Source: Aquipluma nitroreducens
Lineage (GTDB): Bacteria > Bacteroidota > Bacteroidia > Bacteroidales > Prolixibacteraceae
Direction: 5' to 3'
Assembly (NCBI RefSeq): GCF_009689585.1
Contig: NZ_AP018694.1
Coordinates: 1,116,001-1,180,000, forward strand
Length of the DNA stretch: 64,000 nt
Part shown: positions 43,360 through 52,078 of the stretch, piece after piece
Layout: each line of letters opens with the position of its first letter
Numbering within the stretch: the stretch's first letter is position 1
Notes under the pieces: model-generated
What the model saw: only the letters and a program-made list of their open reading frames with translations
Told to the model about the DNA's origin: nothing
Databases searched by the model: none
Program-made: the position numbers and the translations under genes

Positions 43360-44676
43360 ATGTCAGTCAATATACCGGAAACAGCAAAAAAGAGAATCGT
43401 CATCATCGGAGCAGGCTTTGGTGGATTGAAATTAGCCAAAAAGCTTGTTGGATCAGGTTTTCAAATTGTTTTGATTGATAAAAACAATTACCATCAGTTT
43501 CAACCCTTATTTTATCAGGTGGCCAGTTCCGGAATCGAGCCCAGTTCCATTCTTTTCCCGCTTCGAAAAATATTTCAAAAACGAAAAGATGTGTACATCC
43601 GTGTGGCCGAAGTTCATTCGGTTGATACTGAAAAAAAAGAATTGCATACCAGCCTCGATGTGGTTTGGTACGACTATCTGGTAATTGCAACCGGAGTAAA
43701 TTCGAATTTCTTCGGAATGAAAAATCTGGAGCAATATGCCATCCCGATGAAATCGGTTTCGGAAGCCATGTTTCTGCGGAACCGGATCCTATCGAATCTT
43801 GAAAAAGCAGTAACCCTGTTCGAGCAGTTTGAAGATGAGAAAAGAGCGTTACTGAATGTGGTTGTGGTTGGTGGAGGCCCTACCGGAGTTGAAATTGCTG
43901 GTGCCATCGCCGAAATGAAAAATTTCGTATTACCCAAAGATTATCCCGACCTGAACCTGGATTTAATGCAGGTTAGCCTCCTTGAAGGCTCTCCATCGCT
44001 TTTAGCTAACATGTCGAAACATGCTTCCGAAAAATCGACATTTTACCTGAAACGACTTGGAGTAAATGCCCGGGTAAACACCCGGGTAATCGACTACGAT
44101 GGAGAAGCGCTCAGGCTGGGAAACGGCGAAATAATAAAAACCAAACTGGTCATCTGGGCGGCAGGAATCAGCGGAGTTGTCCCTTCCGGAATTCCCGAAG
44201 AAGCCGTTGGACGAAGCAGGCGTATGTTGGTTGATGAATTCAGCAAAGTGAAGGGGTTTGAGGATATTTATGCCATTGGCGATGCATCAGTCATGTCAAC
44301 AGCCGCCTATCCTAACGGGCACCCGCAAGTGGCCCAGGTTGCAATTCAACAAGGAACTAACCTTGCAAACAACTTCAAAGCCATACGTAAAAATGCACCA
44401 TTAAAAGCATTCAAATATATCGATCGCGGTTCGATGGCGACAATTGGCCGAAACCGTGCAGTGGCCGATTTACCCTTCCTGAAATTTTCAGGATTCATTG
44501 CCTGGCTGACATGGATGTTTGTACATTTGATGGCCATTGTCGGCGTTAAAAACCGTCTGCTAATCTTCATCAACTGGATGTGGAATTACCTGACTTATGA
44601 CCAGTCGTTACGATTGATTTTATGGGCAGCAAGAAAAGATCCATCTAAGATCATATCACCTCCCGACAAAAAATAA
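43360..44676 (+). CDS. ndh: Type II NADH:quinone oxidoreductase (NDH-2)
   Basis: This non-proton-pumping NADH dehydrogenase has 438 residues and FAD, and acts at the inner face of the membrane. The first dinucleotide fold is VIIGAGFGGLKLAKKL near 14-30 for FAD. The second is VVVVGGGPTGVEIAGAIAE near 168 for NADH. The quinone-site region reads AQVAIQQGTNLANNF. A C-terminal amphipathic part (FIAWLTWMFVHLMAIVGVKN) anchors it to the membrane. The AIGDAS motif for the FAD pyrophosphate is present. Single gene with its own terminator. Confidence 0.93.
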   Translation: MSVNIPETAKKRIVIIGAGFGGLKLAKKLVGSGFQIVLIDKNNYHQFQPLFYQVASSGIEPSSILFPLRKIFQKRKDVYIRVAEVHSVDTEKKELHTSLDVVWYDYLVIATGVNSNFFGMKNLEQYAIPMKSVSEAMFLRNRILSNLEKAVTLFEQFEDEKRALLNVVVVGGGPTGVEIAGAIAEMKNFVLPKDYPDLNLDLMQVSLLEGSPSLLANMSKHASEKSTFYLKRLGVNARVNTRVIDYDGEALRLGNGEIIKTKLVIWAAGISGVVPSGIPEEAVGRSRRMLVDEFSKVKGFEDIYAIGDASVMSTAAYPNGHPQVAQVAIQQGTNLANNFKAIRKNAPLKAFKYIDRGSMATIGRNRAVADLPFLKFSGFIAWLTWMFVHLMAIVGVKNRLLIFINWMWNYLTYDQSLRLILWAARKDPSKIISPPDKK

Positions 44677-44720
44677 AAAAGAGATGCCGGATAAATCGAA
44701 TTTTATCTGGCATCTCTTTT
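44677..44720. terminator. Bidirectional terminator, ndh / M13 peptidase
   Basis: 19-bp stem with one mismatch (AAAAGAGATGCCGGATAAA at 44677-44695 with 44702-44720), loop TCGAAT, with A and T runs at the two ends. It serves the two convergent genes. Confidence 0.88.
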
Positions 44721-44742
44721 ATAAGGGCTGAAACGATTCTTT

Positions 44743-46767
44743 TTACCAAATCACTGCCCGGTCAGCTTCTTTCAGGTACATATAATCACCTTCCTTTACA
44801 TCGAAAGCTTTATGGAATTCGGGCATATTACGCAGCGGCCCTAAAATGCGAAAACGACCAAGCGAATGTGGGTCTTCTTTGGTACGGCGAACAATTTCCT
44901 TGTCGCGTATATTTTGCGCCCACAAATGTGCATACGCCAGAAAGAAACGTTGATCAGGAGTAAAACCATCAATTGGATTTTCATTACCTGTCAATACTTT
45001 ATGTAGCGCAATGTATGCAACATTTAGTCCCCCTAAATCCGCGATATTTTCTCCTAACGACAATTCTCCATTAGCCTTTAAAGTATCAAGCACGGTAAAA
45101 CCGCTAAATTGATTTACCAGCACTGAAGTTCTTTCCTTAAACAATTTGGAATCCTCATCAGTCCACCAGTTGTTTAGATTTCCAACTTTATCGTACTGAC
45201 AACCCTGATCATCAAACCCATGAGTCATCTCGTGACCAATTACTACGCCAATTGCGCCATAATTCACAGCGTCGTCGCCATCGACATAAAAGAATGGCGG
45301 CTGAAGAATGGCAGCCGGAAATACGATTTCATTCATTGATGGATTGTAATACGCATTAACTTCCTGCGGAGCCATCATCCATTCAGTTCGGTCGACCGGT
45401 TTATTGACTTTCGAAATCATGTAATTAAAATCGAACTGACGGGCACGCAAAACATTGGCACAATACGAATCAGTAGAAACTTCAAGCGATGAATAATCGC
45501 GCCATTTATCCGGATAACCAACTTTTACAGTTATTGCAGCCAATTTATCGAGTGCTTTAGCTTTCGTTTCATTGCTCATCCAAGCCAGTTTCTGAATGCG
45601 TTCGCCCAACGACACCCGCAAATTATTCACCAATTCGATCATCCGCTTTTTTGATTCTGCCGGAAAATATTTCTGAACATACAATTGTCCGAGTGCTTCG
45701 CTAAGGGCTCCGTTAGTCGATTCCTGAACTCGTTTCCATCGCGGACGCTGAGCCATCTGGCCTGAAAGCGTCTTCCCGAAGAAATCGAAACTCTGATTCA
45801 CAAAAGCCAGGGGTAAATAAGAAGCTGTACTTCTCAAGACCTGCCATTTCAGGTAAATTTTCCAGTCATCAACCGAAACTTCGTTCAGCATTTTCCCTAA
45901 TTCGGCAACAAAATCGGGTTGACCAACAATAAAATCGCCCGGATTTTTCAGACCTAAATTCTGAAATTGTACCGACCAGTCAATCTCAGGAGAGATTTTT
46001 CGGAGACCTTCCAGGTTCATTTTGTGGTAAATCTTATGCGGGTCGCGTTGTTCGAGCAAGGTCATCGAAGATTTAGCCAGACGATATTCAAGCTTGTAAA
46101 CAATTGAAGAGTTCAATTTAGAATTTGCCTCGTTATCGCCAGCAAGTACAAAAATCTTCTGAAGATGAATCTTATAGGCCTCCTGAATACTTTTACTTCG
46201 TTCATCATCTTTCATGTAATAATCGCGGTCAGGCATTCCCAATCCACCCTGATAGAGATAGGCAACCACCATTTCCGAATTTTTCTGATCGGCATCGGAA
46301 AACAACGAGTACATCGGACGTATTCCTTGGGTATGCAAATCGGCTACCACTTTCATTACATCATCTTTATTCTGAATGGCACTAATTTCATTGAACAGAG
46401 GTTGCACAGGCGCCAATCCATCTGTTTCAATTTTAGCGGTATCCATGCCAGTGTTATAGAAATCAGCAATTTTACTTGCGATTGAACCTGCGGTCTGTTT
46501 GCTTGAGGCGATCCCGGTTATCAACTTCTGCACCTGTACTTCGCCGGAATCAGCCAATAAATCGAACGATCCAAACCTACTTTTTTCGTCCGGAATGGGG
46601 AATCGTTTTTTCCAACCCCCGTTGGAATAATTATCAAAATCGGTAGCTGGACTGTAAGACTTATCCATATCAGCCAAGTCGATTGCCTTTAATTTGGGAG
46701 GTTCCTGCCGGCACGACAGACTTCCCATTAATAATGAGATTAATACAAATCGGTTCAAATTTCCCAT
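44743..46767 (-). CDS. M13-family (neprilysin-like) zinc metallopeptidase, lipoprotein
   Basis: This envelope peptidase of 674 residues cuts oligopeptides. The lipobox is GSLSCRQE (Cys near 19). The M13 N-terminal domain runs to about 430. The catalytic domain has NAYYNPSMNEIVFPAAILQP, then HEMTH at 512-516 and the third zinc ligand Glu573 in GENIADLGG. The C-terminal substrate part includes RFRILGPLRNMPEF. No binding partner is encoded nearby. Family members in Bacteroidota degrade peptides at the cell surface or in the periplasm. Confidence 0.93.
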   Translation of the reverse strand: MGNLNRFVLISLLMGSLSCRQEPPKLKAIDLADMDKSYSPATDFDNYSNGGWKKRFPIPDEKSRFGSFDLLADSGEVQVQKLITGIASSKQTAGSIASKIADFYNTGMDTAKIETDGLAPVQPLFNEISAIQNKDDVMKVVADLHTQGIRPMYSLFSDADQKNSEMVVAYLYQGGLGMPDRDYYMKDDERSKSIQEAYKIHLQKIFVLAGDNEANSKLNSSIVYKLEYRLAKSSMTLLEQRDPHKIYHKMNLEGLRKISPEIDWSVQFQNLGLKNPGDFIVGQPDFVAELGKMLNEVSVDDWKIYLKWQVLRSTASYLPLAFVNQSFDFFGKTLSGQMAQRPRWKRVQESTNGALSEALGQLYVQKYFPAESKKRMIELVNNLRVSLGERIQKLAWMSNETKAKALDKLAAITVKVGYPDKWRDYSSLEVSTDSYCANVLRARQFDFNYMISKVNKPVDRTEWMMAPQEVNAYYNPSMNEIVFPAAILQPPFFYVDGDDAVNYGAIGVVIGHEMTHGFDDQGCQYDKVGNLNNWWTDEDSKLFKERTSVLVNQFSGFTVLDTLKANGELSLGENIADLGGLNVAYIALHKVLTGNENPIDGFTPDQRFFLAYAHLWAQNIRDKEIVRRTKEDPHSLGRFRILGPLRNMPEFHKAFDVKEGDYMYLKEADRAVIW

Positions 46768-47019
46768 GATTTAAATATAATAGTTGTAAATATTCAACAT
46801 TCGTATTTGTACTCCTTTTCAAAAATGATTACAAATAAAAAGGAAATACATGATTTTATTCAGTCATTCAATGACTTTTCTAAACAGAACGAAATCAGAA
46901 AAACTCACCAATAAATAGCTGAATCATTCTATTCAAAAAAATTGAAGTTACATGGTTGATGAATAATCAAACATCAGATAATTTATACCTTTAAGGCCTC
47001 TAAACCAAAATACAAAACC

Positions 47020-47814
47020 ATGACCCGACTTACCAAAAAATTCAGAAGAACATCAATCTTGATTGTTATTTTCATTTTGTCCTTTTCGGCTTCAATTTTT
47101 GCAGCCTCACGCGATTATTACCAGATTCAGGTTTACCGCCTAACCGGAAAAGTGCAGGAAGAAAAGATCGATAATTTCCTAAAGAACGCCTATTTACCCG
47201 CTTTGCATCGTGCCGGAATCGCCAAAGTAGGTGTATTTAAACCAATCGAAAGCGACACCACATCAGGGAAACGTATTTATATCTGGATCTCTTTTACATC
47301 GCCCGATCATTTTGCAAAAATTCAGGATGTTTTAGCCTCTGACAAGGAATACCAAACGAAAGGCATCGATTTTTTGGGAGCTCCATTCGACAATGTGCCT
47401 TTTTTCCGCAAAGAATCCATTCTGCTGAAAGCCTTTCCGGATGCACCAAACTATTTTATTCCAAACCACAAAACAGCACCGTCAGAGCGGATTTACGAAC
47501 TGCGAAGCTACGAGGGGCCTACCGAAAACTTATTCAGGCAGAAAGTGAAAATGTTTAATGAAGGGGGCGAAATCAAACTTTTTAAAAGTCTCGATTTTAA
47601 TGCTGTTTTTTATGCTGAAGTGATTTCGGGCAGCACAATGCCTAACCTGATGTACCTCACTACTTTTGCCGACATGTCAGCTCACGATGCGCATTGGGAT
47701 GCTTTCAGAGCTCATCCGGAATGGAAAGCATTATCAGCATTGCCAGAATACAAAAACACGGTTTCCAAATCGGTGAAACTATTACTGCACCCAACCGATT
47801 ATTCCGATTTTTAG
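47020..47814 (+). CDS. Exported NIPSNAP-family protein
   Basis: This 264-residue protein has a signal peptide over about 1-28 (SFSASIFAAS) and two NIPSNAP ferredoxin-like domains. One begins YYQIQVYRLTGKVQEEKIDN near 35 and the other RIYELRSYEGPTENLFRQ near 160. The function of NIPSNAP proteins in bacteria is not known. Many exported forms occur in Bacteroidota and Planctomycetes near carbohydrate or choline-related genes. It is a single gene, convergent to guaA, with a strong hairpin between. Confidence 0.85.
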   Translation: MTRLTKKFRRTSILIVIFILSFSASIFAASRDYYQIQVYRLTGKVQEEKIDNFLKNAYLPALHRAGIAKVGVFKPIESDTTSGKRIYIWISFTSPDHFAKIQDVLASDKEYQTKGIDFLGAPFDNVPFFRKESILLKAFPDAPNYFIPNHKTAPSERIYELRSYEGPTENLFRQKVKMFNEGGEIKLFKSLDFNAVFYAEVISGSTMPNLMYLTTFADMSAHDAHWDAFRAHPEWKALSALPEYKNTVSKSVKLLLHPTDYSDF

Positions 47815-47930
47815 TTTGGGTCCGGAGACGGAAGTCCGGAGACAGAAGTCCGAAAAAAACAAATGTTGCTCCGATGACTTGAAGTCATCGGAGCAACATT
47901 TCCGTCTTCCATCTTCGGACTTCGGACTTT
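47815..47930. repeat. Nested quasi-palindromic repeat with internal terminator
   Basis: Left words GTCCGGAGACGGAAGTCCGG and AGACAGAAGTCCG and right words CCGTCTTCCATCTTCGGAC and TTCGGACTTTC are near reverse complements. They surround a perfect hairpin at 47861-47901. The left words also occur, inverted, near 41028-41060. Confidence 0.7.
47861..47901. terminator. Perfect 20-bp hairpin terminator between convergent genes
   Basis: AAATGTTGCTCCGATGACTT (47861-47880) is an exact complement of 47882-47901 with one base between the arms, so the real loop is the last few pairs. An A run precedes it on the left, which is a T run for guaA on the minus strand. It ends guaA and probably the NIPSNAP gene. 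Confidence 0.85.
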
Positions 47931-49460
47931 CTATTCCCACTCGATGGTTGCTGGTGGTTTTGAGCTGATGTCGTAAACTACGCGGTTGATTCCACGCACT
48001 TTGTTAATGATTTCGTTCGACATCTTTGCAAGAAATTCGTAAGGCAAATGTACCCAATCGGCTGTCATTCCATCGGTTGAAGCGACTGCACGCAACGCGA
48101 CTACGTTTTCGTAAGTACGCTCATCGCCCATTACACCAACTGACTGTACTGGAAGTAACATCACGCCAGCCTGCCAAACTTTGTCGTATAAGCCCCATTC
48201 TTTCAGTCCATTAATAAAGATTGCATCAGCTTCCTGAAGAACACGCACTTTTTCGGGAGTCACATCGCTCAAGATCCGGATGCCCAATCCTGGTCCGGGG
48301 AAAGGGTGACGACCTAATAGCTCTGGTTTCATATCCAAGGCCTTCCCTACCCTGCGAACTTCGTCCTTGAAAAGCAACTTCAACGGTTCAACCACTTTCA
48401 GGTTCATTTTCTCGGGTAATCCACCCACGTTGTGATGCGATTTTATGGTTGCCGATGGTCCGTTCACCGAAACAGATTCGATTACATCAGGATAAATAGT
48501 ACCCTGCGCCAACCATTTTACATCTTTTATTTTGTGAGCTTCCACATCGAACACTTCGATGAAATCGCGGCCAATAATTTTACGCTTTGCTTCCGGCTCT
48601 CTAACCCCAGCCAGATCATCCCAGAATTTTTGACTGGCGTCAACACCAATGACATTCAGTCCCATGTGTTGATATGAATCGAGCACCTGTTGAAACTCAT
48701 CTTTACGCAACAAGCCATTATCCACAAAAATACAGGTTAGGTTCTTGCTAATGGCACGATGCAAAAGTACAGCGGCTACCGACGAATCAACTCCGCCTGA
48801 AAGGCCAAGCACCACCCTATCGTTGCCTAATTTGGCTTTCAGTTCCTTTACGGTTGTTTCGATAAACGAAGCAGGCGTCCAGTCTTGCTTACAGCCACAA
48901 ATATCAACCACAAAGTTCTGCAAAAGCTGGGTTCCTTCGGTCGTATGATAAACTTCAGGATGGAACTGAATGGCAAATGTTTCTTCACCTTCAATCTGGT
49001 AGGCGGCATATTCTACATCGGCAGTGCTGGCAATTACCTTGTAATTTTCAGGAATGCGAACAATGGTATCGCCATGCGACATCCACACCTGCGAATGTTG
49101 ACCAATGTTCTTAAATAACGGATTCGAATTGTCAACAAAGCCAAGGTTGGCACGCCCGTATTCGCGTGAATTCGAAGGTGCAACTTCGCCACCAAAATAG
49201 TGAGATAAGTATTGTGCTCCGTAGCAAACACCCAACAAAGGCATTTTCCCTTTGATCAGCGACAAATCAGGCTTTGGCGCATCGGCATCGCGAACCGAAA
49301 ACGGACTTCCAGATAGGATAACCCCTTTAACACTCTCATCAATAGTTGGATAATGATTATATGGATAAATTTCGCAATAAACATTTAACTCTCTGACGCG
49401 ACGGCCAATCAATTGAGTGTACTGCGAACCAAAATCGAGGATTAGAATTTTTTCCTGCAT
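47931..49460 (-). CDS. guaA: GMP synthase (glutamine-hydrolysing)
   Basis: Makes GMP from XMP, ATP and glutamine. The ATG at 49460 gives 509 residues; a TTG at 49484 would add eight. The class I glutamine amidotransferase domain covers about 1-190, with the nucleophile in [13 protein letters not shown] and the His-x-Glu in FHPEVYHT. The ATP pyrophosphatase domain has [19 protein letters not shown] (P-loop SGGVDSS) near 222. The C-terminal dimer domain has [14 protein letters not shown] and ends PPATIEWE, as is typical. It is probably transcribed with or after the CotH gene. Confidence 0.97.
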   Translation of the reverse strand: MQEKILILDFGSQYTQLIGRRVRELNVYCEIYPYNHYPTIDESVKGVILSGSPFSVRDADAPKPDLSLIKGKMPLLGVCYGAQYLSHYFGGEVAPSNSREYGRANLGFVDNSNPLFKNIGQHSQVWMSHGDTIVRIPENYKVIASTADVEYAAYQIEGEETFAIQFHPEVYHTTEGTQLLQNFVVDICGCKQDWTPASFIETTVKELKAKLGNDRVVLGLSGGVDSSVAAVLLHRAISKNLTCIFVDNGLLRKDEFQQVLDSYQHMGLNVIGVDASQKFWDDLAGVREPEAKRKIIGRDFIEVFDVEAHKIKDVKWLAQGTIYPDVIESVSVNGPSATIKSHHNVGGLPEKMNLKVVEPLKLLFKDEVRRVGKALDMKPELLGRHPFPGPGLGIRILSDVTPEKVRVLQEADAIFINGLKEWGLYDKVWQAGVMLLPVQSVGVMGDERTYENVVALRAVASTDGMTADWVHLPYEFLAKMSNEIINKVRGINRVVYDISSKPPATIEWE

Positions 49461-49484
49461 GAAGATATTTTTTAATTGCGCCAA

Positions 49485-49601
49485 AGATAATTAATTTACA
49501 ATTTGCCTTTTACCATTTATGCATCTATCACCGACCATTTAACCATTTGACCATCTAAACAATTTAACAATTACCAATTGGAATTGTAGATGGTCAATTA
49601 T
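49485..49601. repeat. Low-complexity word repeat with inverted arms
   Basis: TTGACCATCTA at 49547-49557 is exactly complementary to 49587-49597. It is embedded in repeated words such as ACCATTTAACCATTTGACC and AACAATTTAACAATT. It occupies the gap before guaA. Confidence 0.6.
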
Positions 49602-51212
49602 TTACCGTCTAACCACTTTTTCACTCAATAAAATACGATTATTTTGACTAATCTTCAGCAGATACAATCCGCTACTCAATGTATTTCTTCCTGAAAACTC
49701 AAGCTGAATCAAGCCTTTCTGAATCATTACATTTGATTTCAGTTGTAAAGCTCCGCTCATATTATAAATTTCGGCCCAACCGGAACCATTATTGTCCGTT
49801 GCCAGATGAATGGTTATCTGATCAGAAAATGGGTTCGGAAAAATAGATTTTGATTGTGAAACCAAATGATCGTCGGTACCAGTAAAATTGTATGGCCAAT
49901 GATAGTCGAGGTAGGTCACACGATCCGAGATCCAGTTTTTCATCCAGTCAACCTCTGAAGTGTATGAATAACCCACGTAATAATTTGGCCATATTTCAAC
50001 ACCCATAATGGGCCAGCGTTGATAATTGCGATCTTTGGCTTCTGCAATCACATTGGTCAGGCTGTCGATAACAAAAGTGATACGCTGGTTTGAAAGTTCA
50101 TTTTTGCGGAGTAGGCTCCAGCGTTTTTTTAGCTTCGATACAAATGACTGGTCAGCCATTAATTTGTTCCACCAAAATGGATTTTGCCAATTATCGGCAC
50201 CAAGATTAGCCTGATATTGAAATCCATAAGGCGTCCAGGCATTGTAATAATCAGCATTTCCGTAGCCTAGATTAAAATCCCAAATCGGGCCACAATTCAT
50301 CCGGTCGTTTTTCCCTTTGTATAAATACGAACTCAAGCGGTAACCATCCACATTTTTGGCTAATTCATTAATAATCATGAAATCGACAAACGACGAGTCG
50401 TTCAGAAAATCATGATAACTTCCCGTCCCAGAATACTTTCCCTGGTACAAAGCAGTCTCCAAACTCCTTGTATAATTCTGAATATATGTTCGTTGTGACG
50501 AAGTTATTACGTCTGATTTCGGATAATCATATTGATAATACGTAAATCCTGATACATTTGAATAATTTGAATACCAACCAGCTCCAGAACTACCAGTAGT
50601 TTTATCAATTTTGATAATGTACCCGCCGGTCAGGTCTTCTCCTGAATTATCAGTTGTAGTTAATTTTGCAATATCAACCCGGTTCTTATTTCGCTTGACT
50701 TTTTCCATCAGAACATAAACGCCTTCATAACTTCCGTTCAGAAAAAGTTCGACAAACCGACATCGGGGCGACCAATGTCCAAATGAAGCATCGAGTATAT
50801 AGGTGAGAACATTACGAATCATTGTTTTATCGGTGTACGGAGCATAAAGAATCCAGTCATTTTCCTCTGGCATACCTAGTAATGAGTAATCAGTTGTTAC
50901 CAAATCATTGGATTTCGTTTCAAGTCCATAGCTTTTTTTGGGGAACGTTTGCGAAGATGACCCCCTGATTTCGATCCCAATTTTACCATTGTAATTATTC
51001 TTTGGATCACTCAGCGAGTTCCGTTTACCAGATCCATTCCAAATGATTCCCATATCAGCAATAATCTTTGGATCGTCAATTATTTGTTTACCATTGGTGT
51101 TGATTACAACCAAAGGAAGATTTGATGAAGTAAAATAGATCTGAGAAAAGACAGAGGACGAAAAGAACGAAAAAAATATAAAAAAGAAGGCACACCTCAG
51201 CTTAAAAGTCAT
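49602..51212 (-). CDS. Secreted CotH-kinase-like protein with type IX sorting domain
   Basis: This 536-residue protein has a signal peptide over about 1-23 and a CotH-type kinase-like fold over about 50-410. Recognisable parts are RGSSSQTFPKKSYGLETK, YTDKTMIRNVLTYILD and FLNGSYEGVYVLMEKVKRNK. A C-terminal type IX secretion sorting domain starts near 455 (SIFPNPFSDQITIHL) and ends KVVRR, so it should be moved to the cell surface or medium. CotH in Bacillus phosphorylates spore-coat proteins. The bacterial surface members have no proven target. A TM-free soluble enzyme is expected. Confidence 0.88.
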   Translation of the reverse strand: MTFKLRCAFFFIFFSFFSSSVFSQIYFTSSNLPLVVINTNGKQIIDDPKIIADMGIIWNGSGKRNSLSDPKNNYNGKIGIEIRGSSSQTFPKKSYGLETKSNDLVTTDYSLLGMPEENDWILYAPYTDKTMIRNVLTYILDASFGHWSPRCRFVELFLNGSYEGVYVLMEKVKRNKNRVDIAKLTTTDNSGEDLTGGYIIKIDKTTGSSGAGWYSNYSNVSGFTYYQYDYPKSDVITSSQRTYIQNYTRSLETALYQGKYSGTGSYHDFLNDSSFVDFMIINELAKNVDGYRLSSYLYKGKNDRMNCGPIWDFNLGYGNADYYNAWTPYGFQYQANLGADNWQNPFWWNKLMADQSFVSKLKKRWSLLRKNELSNQRITFVIDSLTNVIAEAKDRNYQRWPIMGVEIWPNYYVGYSYTSEVDWMKNWISDRVTYLDYHWPYNFTGTDDHLVSQSKSIFPNPFSDQITIHLATDNNGSGWAEIYNMSGALQLKSNVMIQKGLIQLEFSGRNTLSSGLYLLKISQNNRILLSEKVVRR

Positions 51213-51235
51213 TTGTTTGTGGTTAGCGTTAGATC

Positions 51236-51271
51236 AAAAAAAACAAAGCTTTCTGAAATCAGAAAGCTTTG
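51236..51271 (-). terminator. Rho-independent terminator after the DUF1080 gene
   Basis: CAAAGCTTTCTGA (51244-51256) pairs with 51259-51271, and the minus strand continues with a T run (51243-51236). It ends the transcript of the DUF1080 gene before the CotH gene. Confidence 0.85.
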
Positions 51272-51283
51272 CCAAGGTATAAA

Positions 51284-52039
51284 TTACAATTCTCGTATCC
51301 AAATATTGCGGTAACTAACCGGATTACCGTGATCCTGAAGAATGATTGGCCCAGCTCCGTGAGGTTTTTCGAAATACTCAGGAATACCAATATACTCGGT
51401 TGGCCCGCGTAACGCCACATGATTTTGAACCAATACACCATTCTGCAAAACAGTTACAGTTGGAGGTGTAAAATAAGTGCCATTTGCATTAAAGCGGGGT
51501 GCAGTATAAATAACATCATAAACCTGCCATACACCAGGGCCTTTACAAACATTTACCAAAGGTGGATATTGTTTGTAGAAACTTCCGGCCTGACCATTAC
51601 GGTAAGTGCGATTATTATAGTTGTCTAATACCTGTAATTCATACAATCCCTGAAGGAAAATACCACTATTTCCACGTCCCTGACTTTCGCCAACTACTTC
51701 AGCAGGAGTTCTCCATTCGATGTGAAGCTGAAAATCGTTGAATTGTCTTTTTGTTTTAATAACGCCTGAACCTTTAACTACGGTAACACAACCATCGGCA
51801 ACTTTCCAGCCGGGTTCTGCGCCTGCATCATTGGTCCACTCCGAAGCAATTACTTTCCCATCAAAAAGCACAATGGCATCCGCCGGGGCATCCTGTGGTG
51901 TTGCACCGGGAGTAACTACTGAAATTTCCGGATCCCAGATTTCAGTCATTTCAGGTTTCATAGGGAAATCAGTTCTTCCCTGGGCAAAAGTTGCAGTTAT
52001 GGCTAATACACCAACTGCTGTAAACAATACACTTTTCAT
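51284..52039 (-). CDS. Exported DUF1080 / 3-keto-disaccharide hydrolase family protein
   Basis: This 251-residue protein has a signal peptide over about 1-19 (ends TFAQG) and a concanavalin-like DUF1080 domain. Family features are DAIVLFDGKVIASEWTN, DFQLHIEWRTP, GRGNSGIFLQGLYELQVLD and the end NPVSYRNIWIREL. Some members hydrolyse 3-keto-glycosides; others only bind sugars. It lies 40 bases after the rmlD-pgm gene on the same strand and could be read through from it. A terminator follows. Confidence 0.88.
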   Translation of the reverse strand: MKSVLFTAVGVLAITATFAQGRTDFPMKPEMTEIWDPEISVVTPGATPQDAPADAIVLFDGKVIASEWTNDAGAEPGWKVADGCVTVVKGSGVIKTKRQFNDFQLHIEWRTPAEVVGESQGRGNSGIFLQGLYELQVLDNYNNRTYRNGQAGSFYKQYPPLVNVCKGPGVWQVYDVIYTAPRFNANGTYFTPPTVTVLQNGVLVQNHVALRGPTEYIGIPEYFEKPHGAGPIILQDHGNPVSYRNIWIREL

Positions 52040-52078
52040 TTGATTTGGTTTTAGTTTTTATTTAATACTCACTTCAGA

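Noticed and set aside
40141-49601. CRISPR array from the repeated intergenic words
   Set aside because: The repeats are degenerate, differ in length, have no regular spacers and no cas genes are present.
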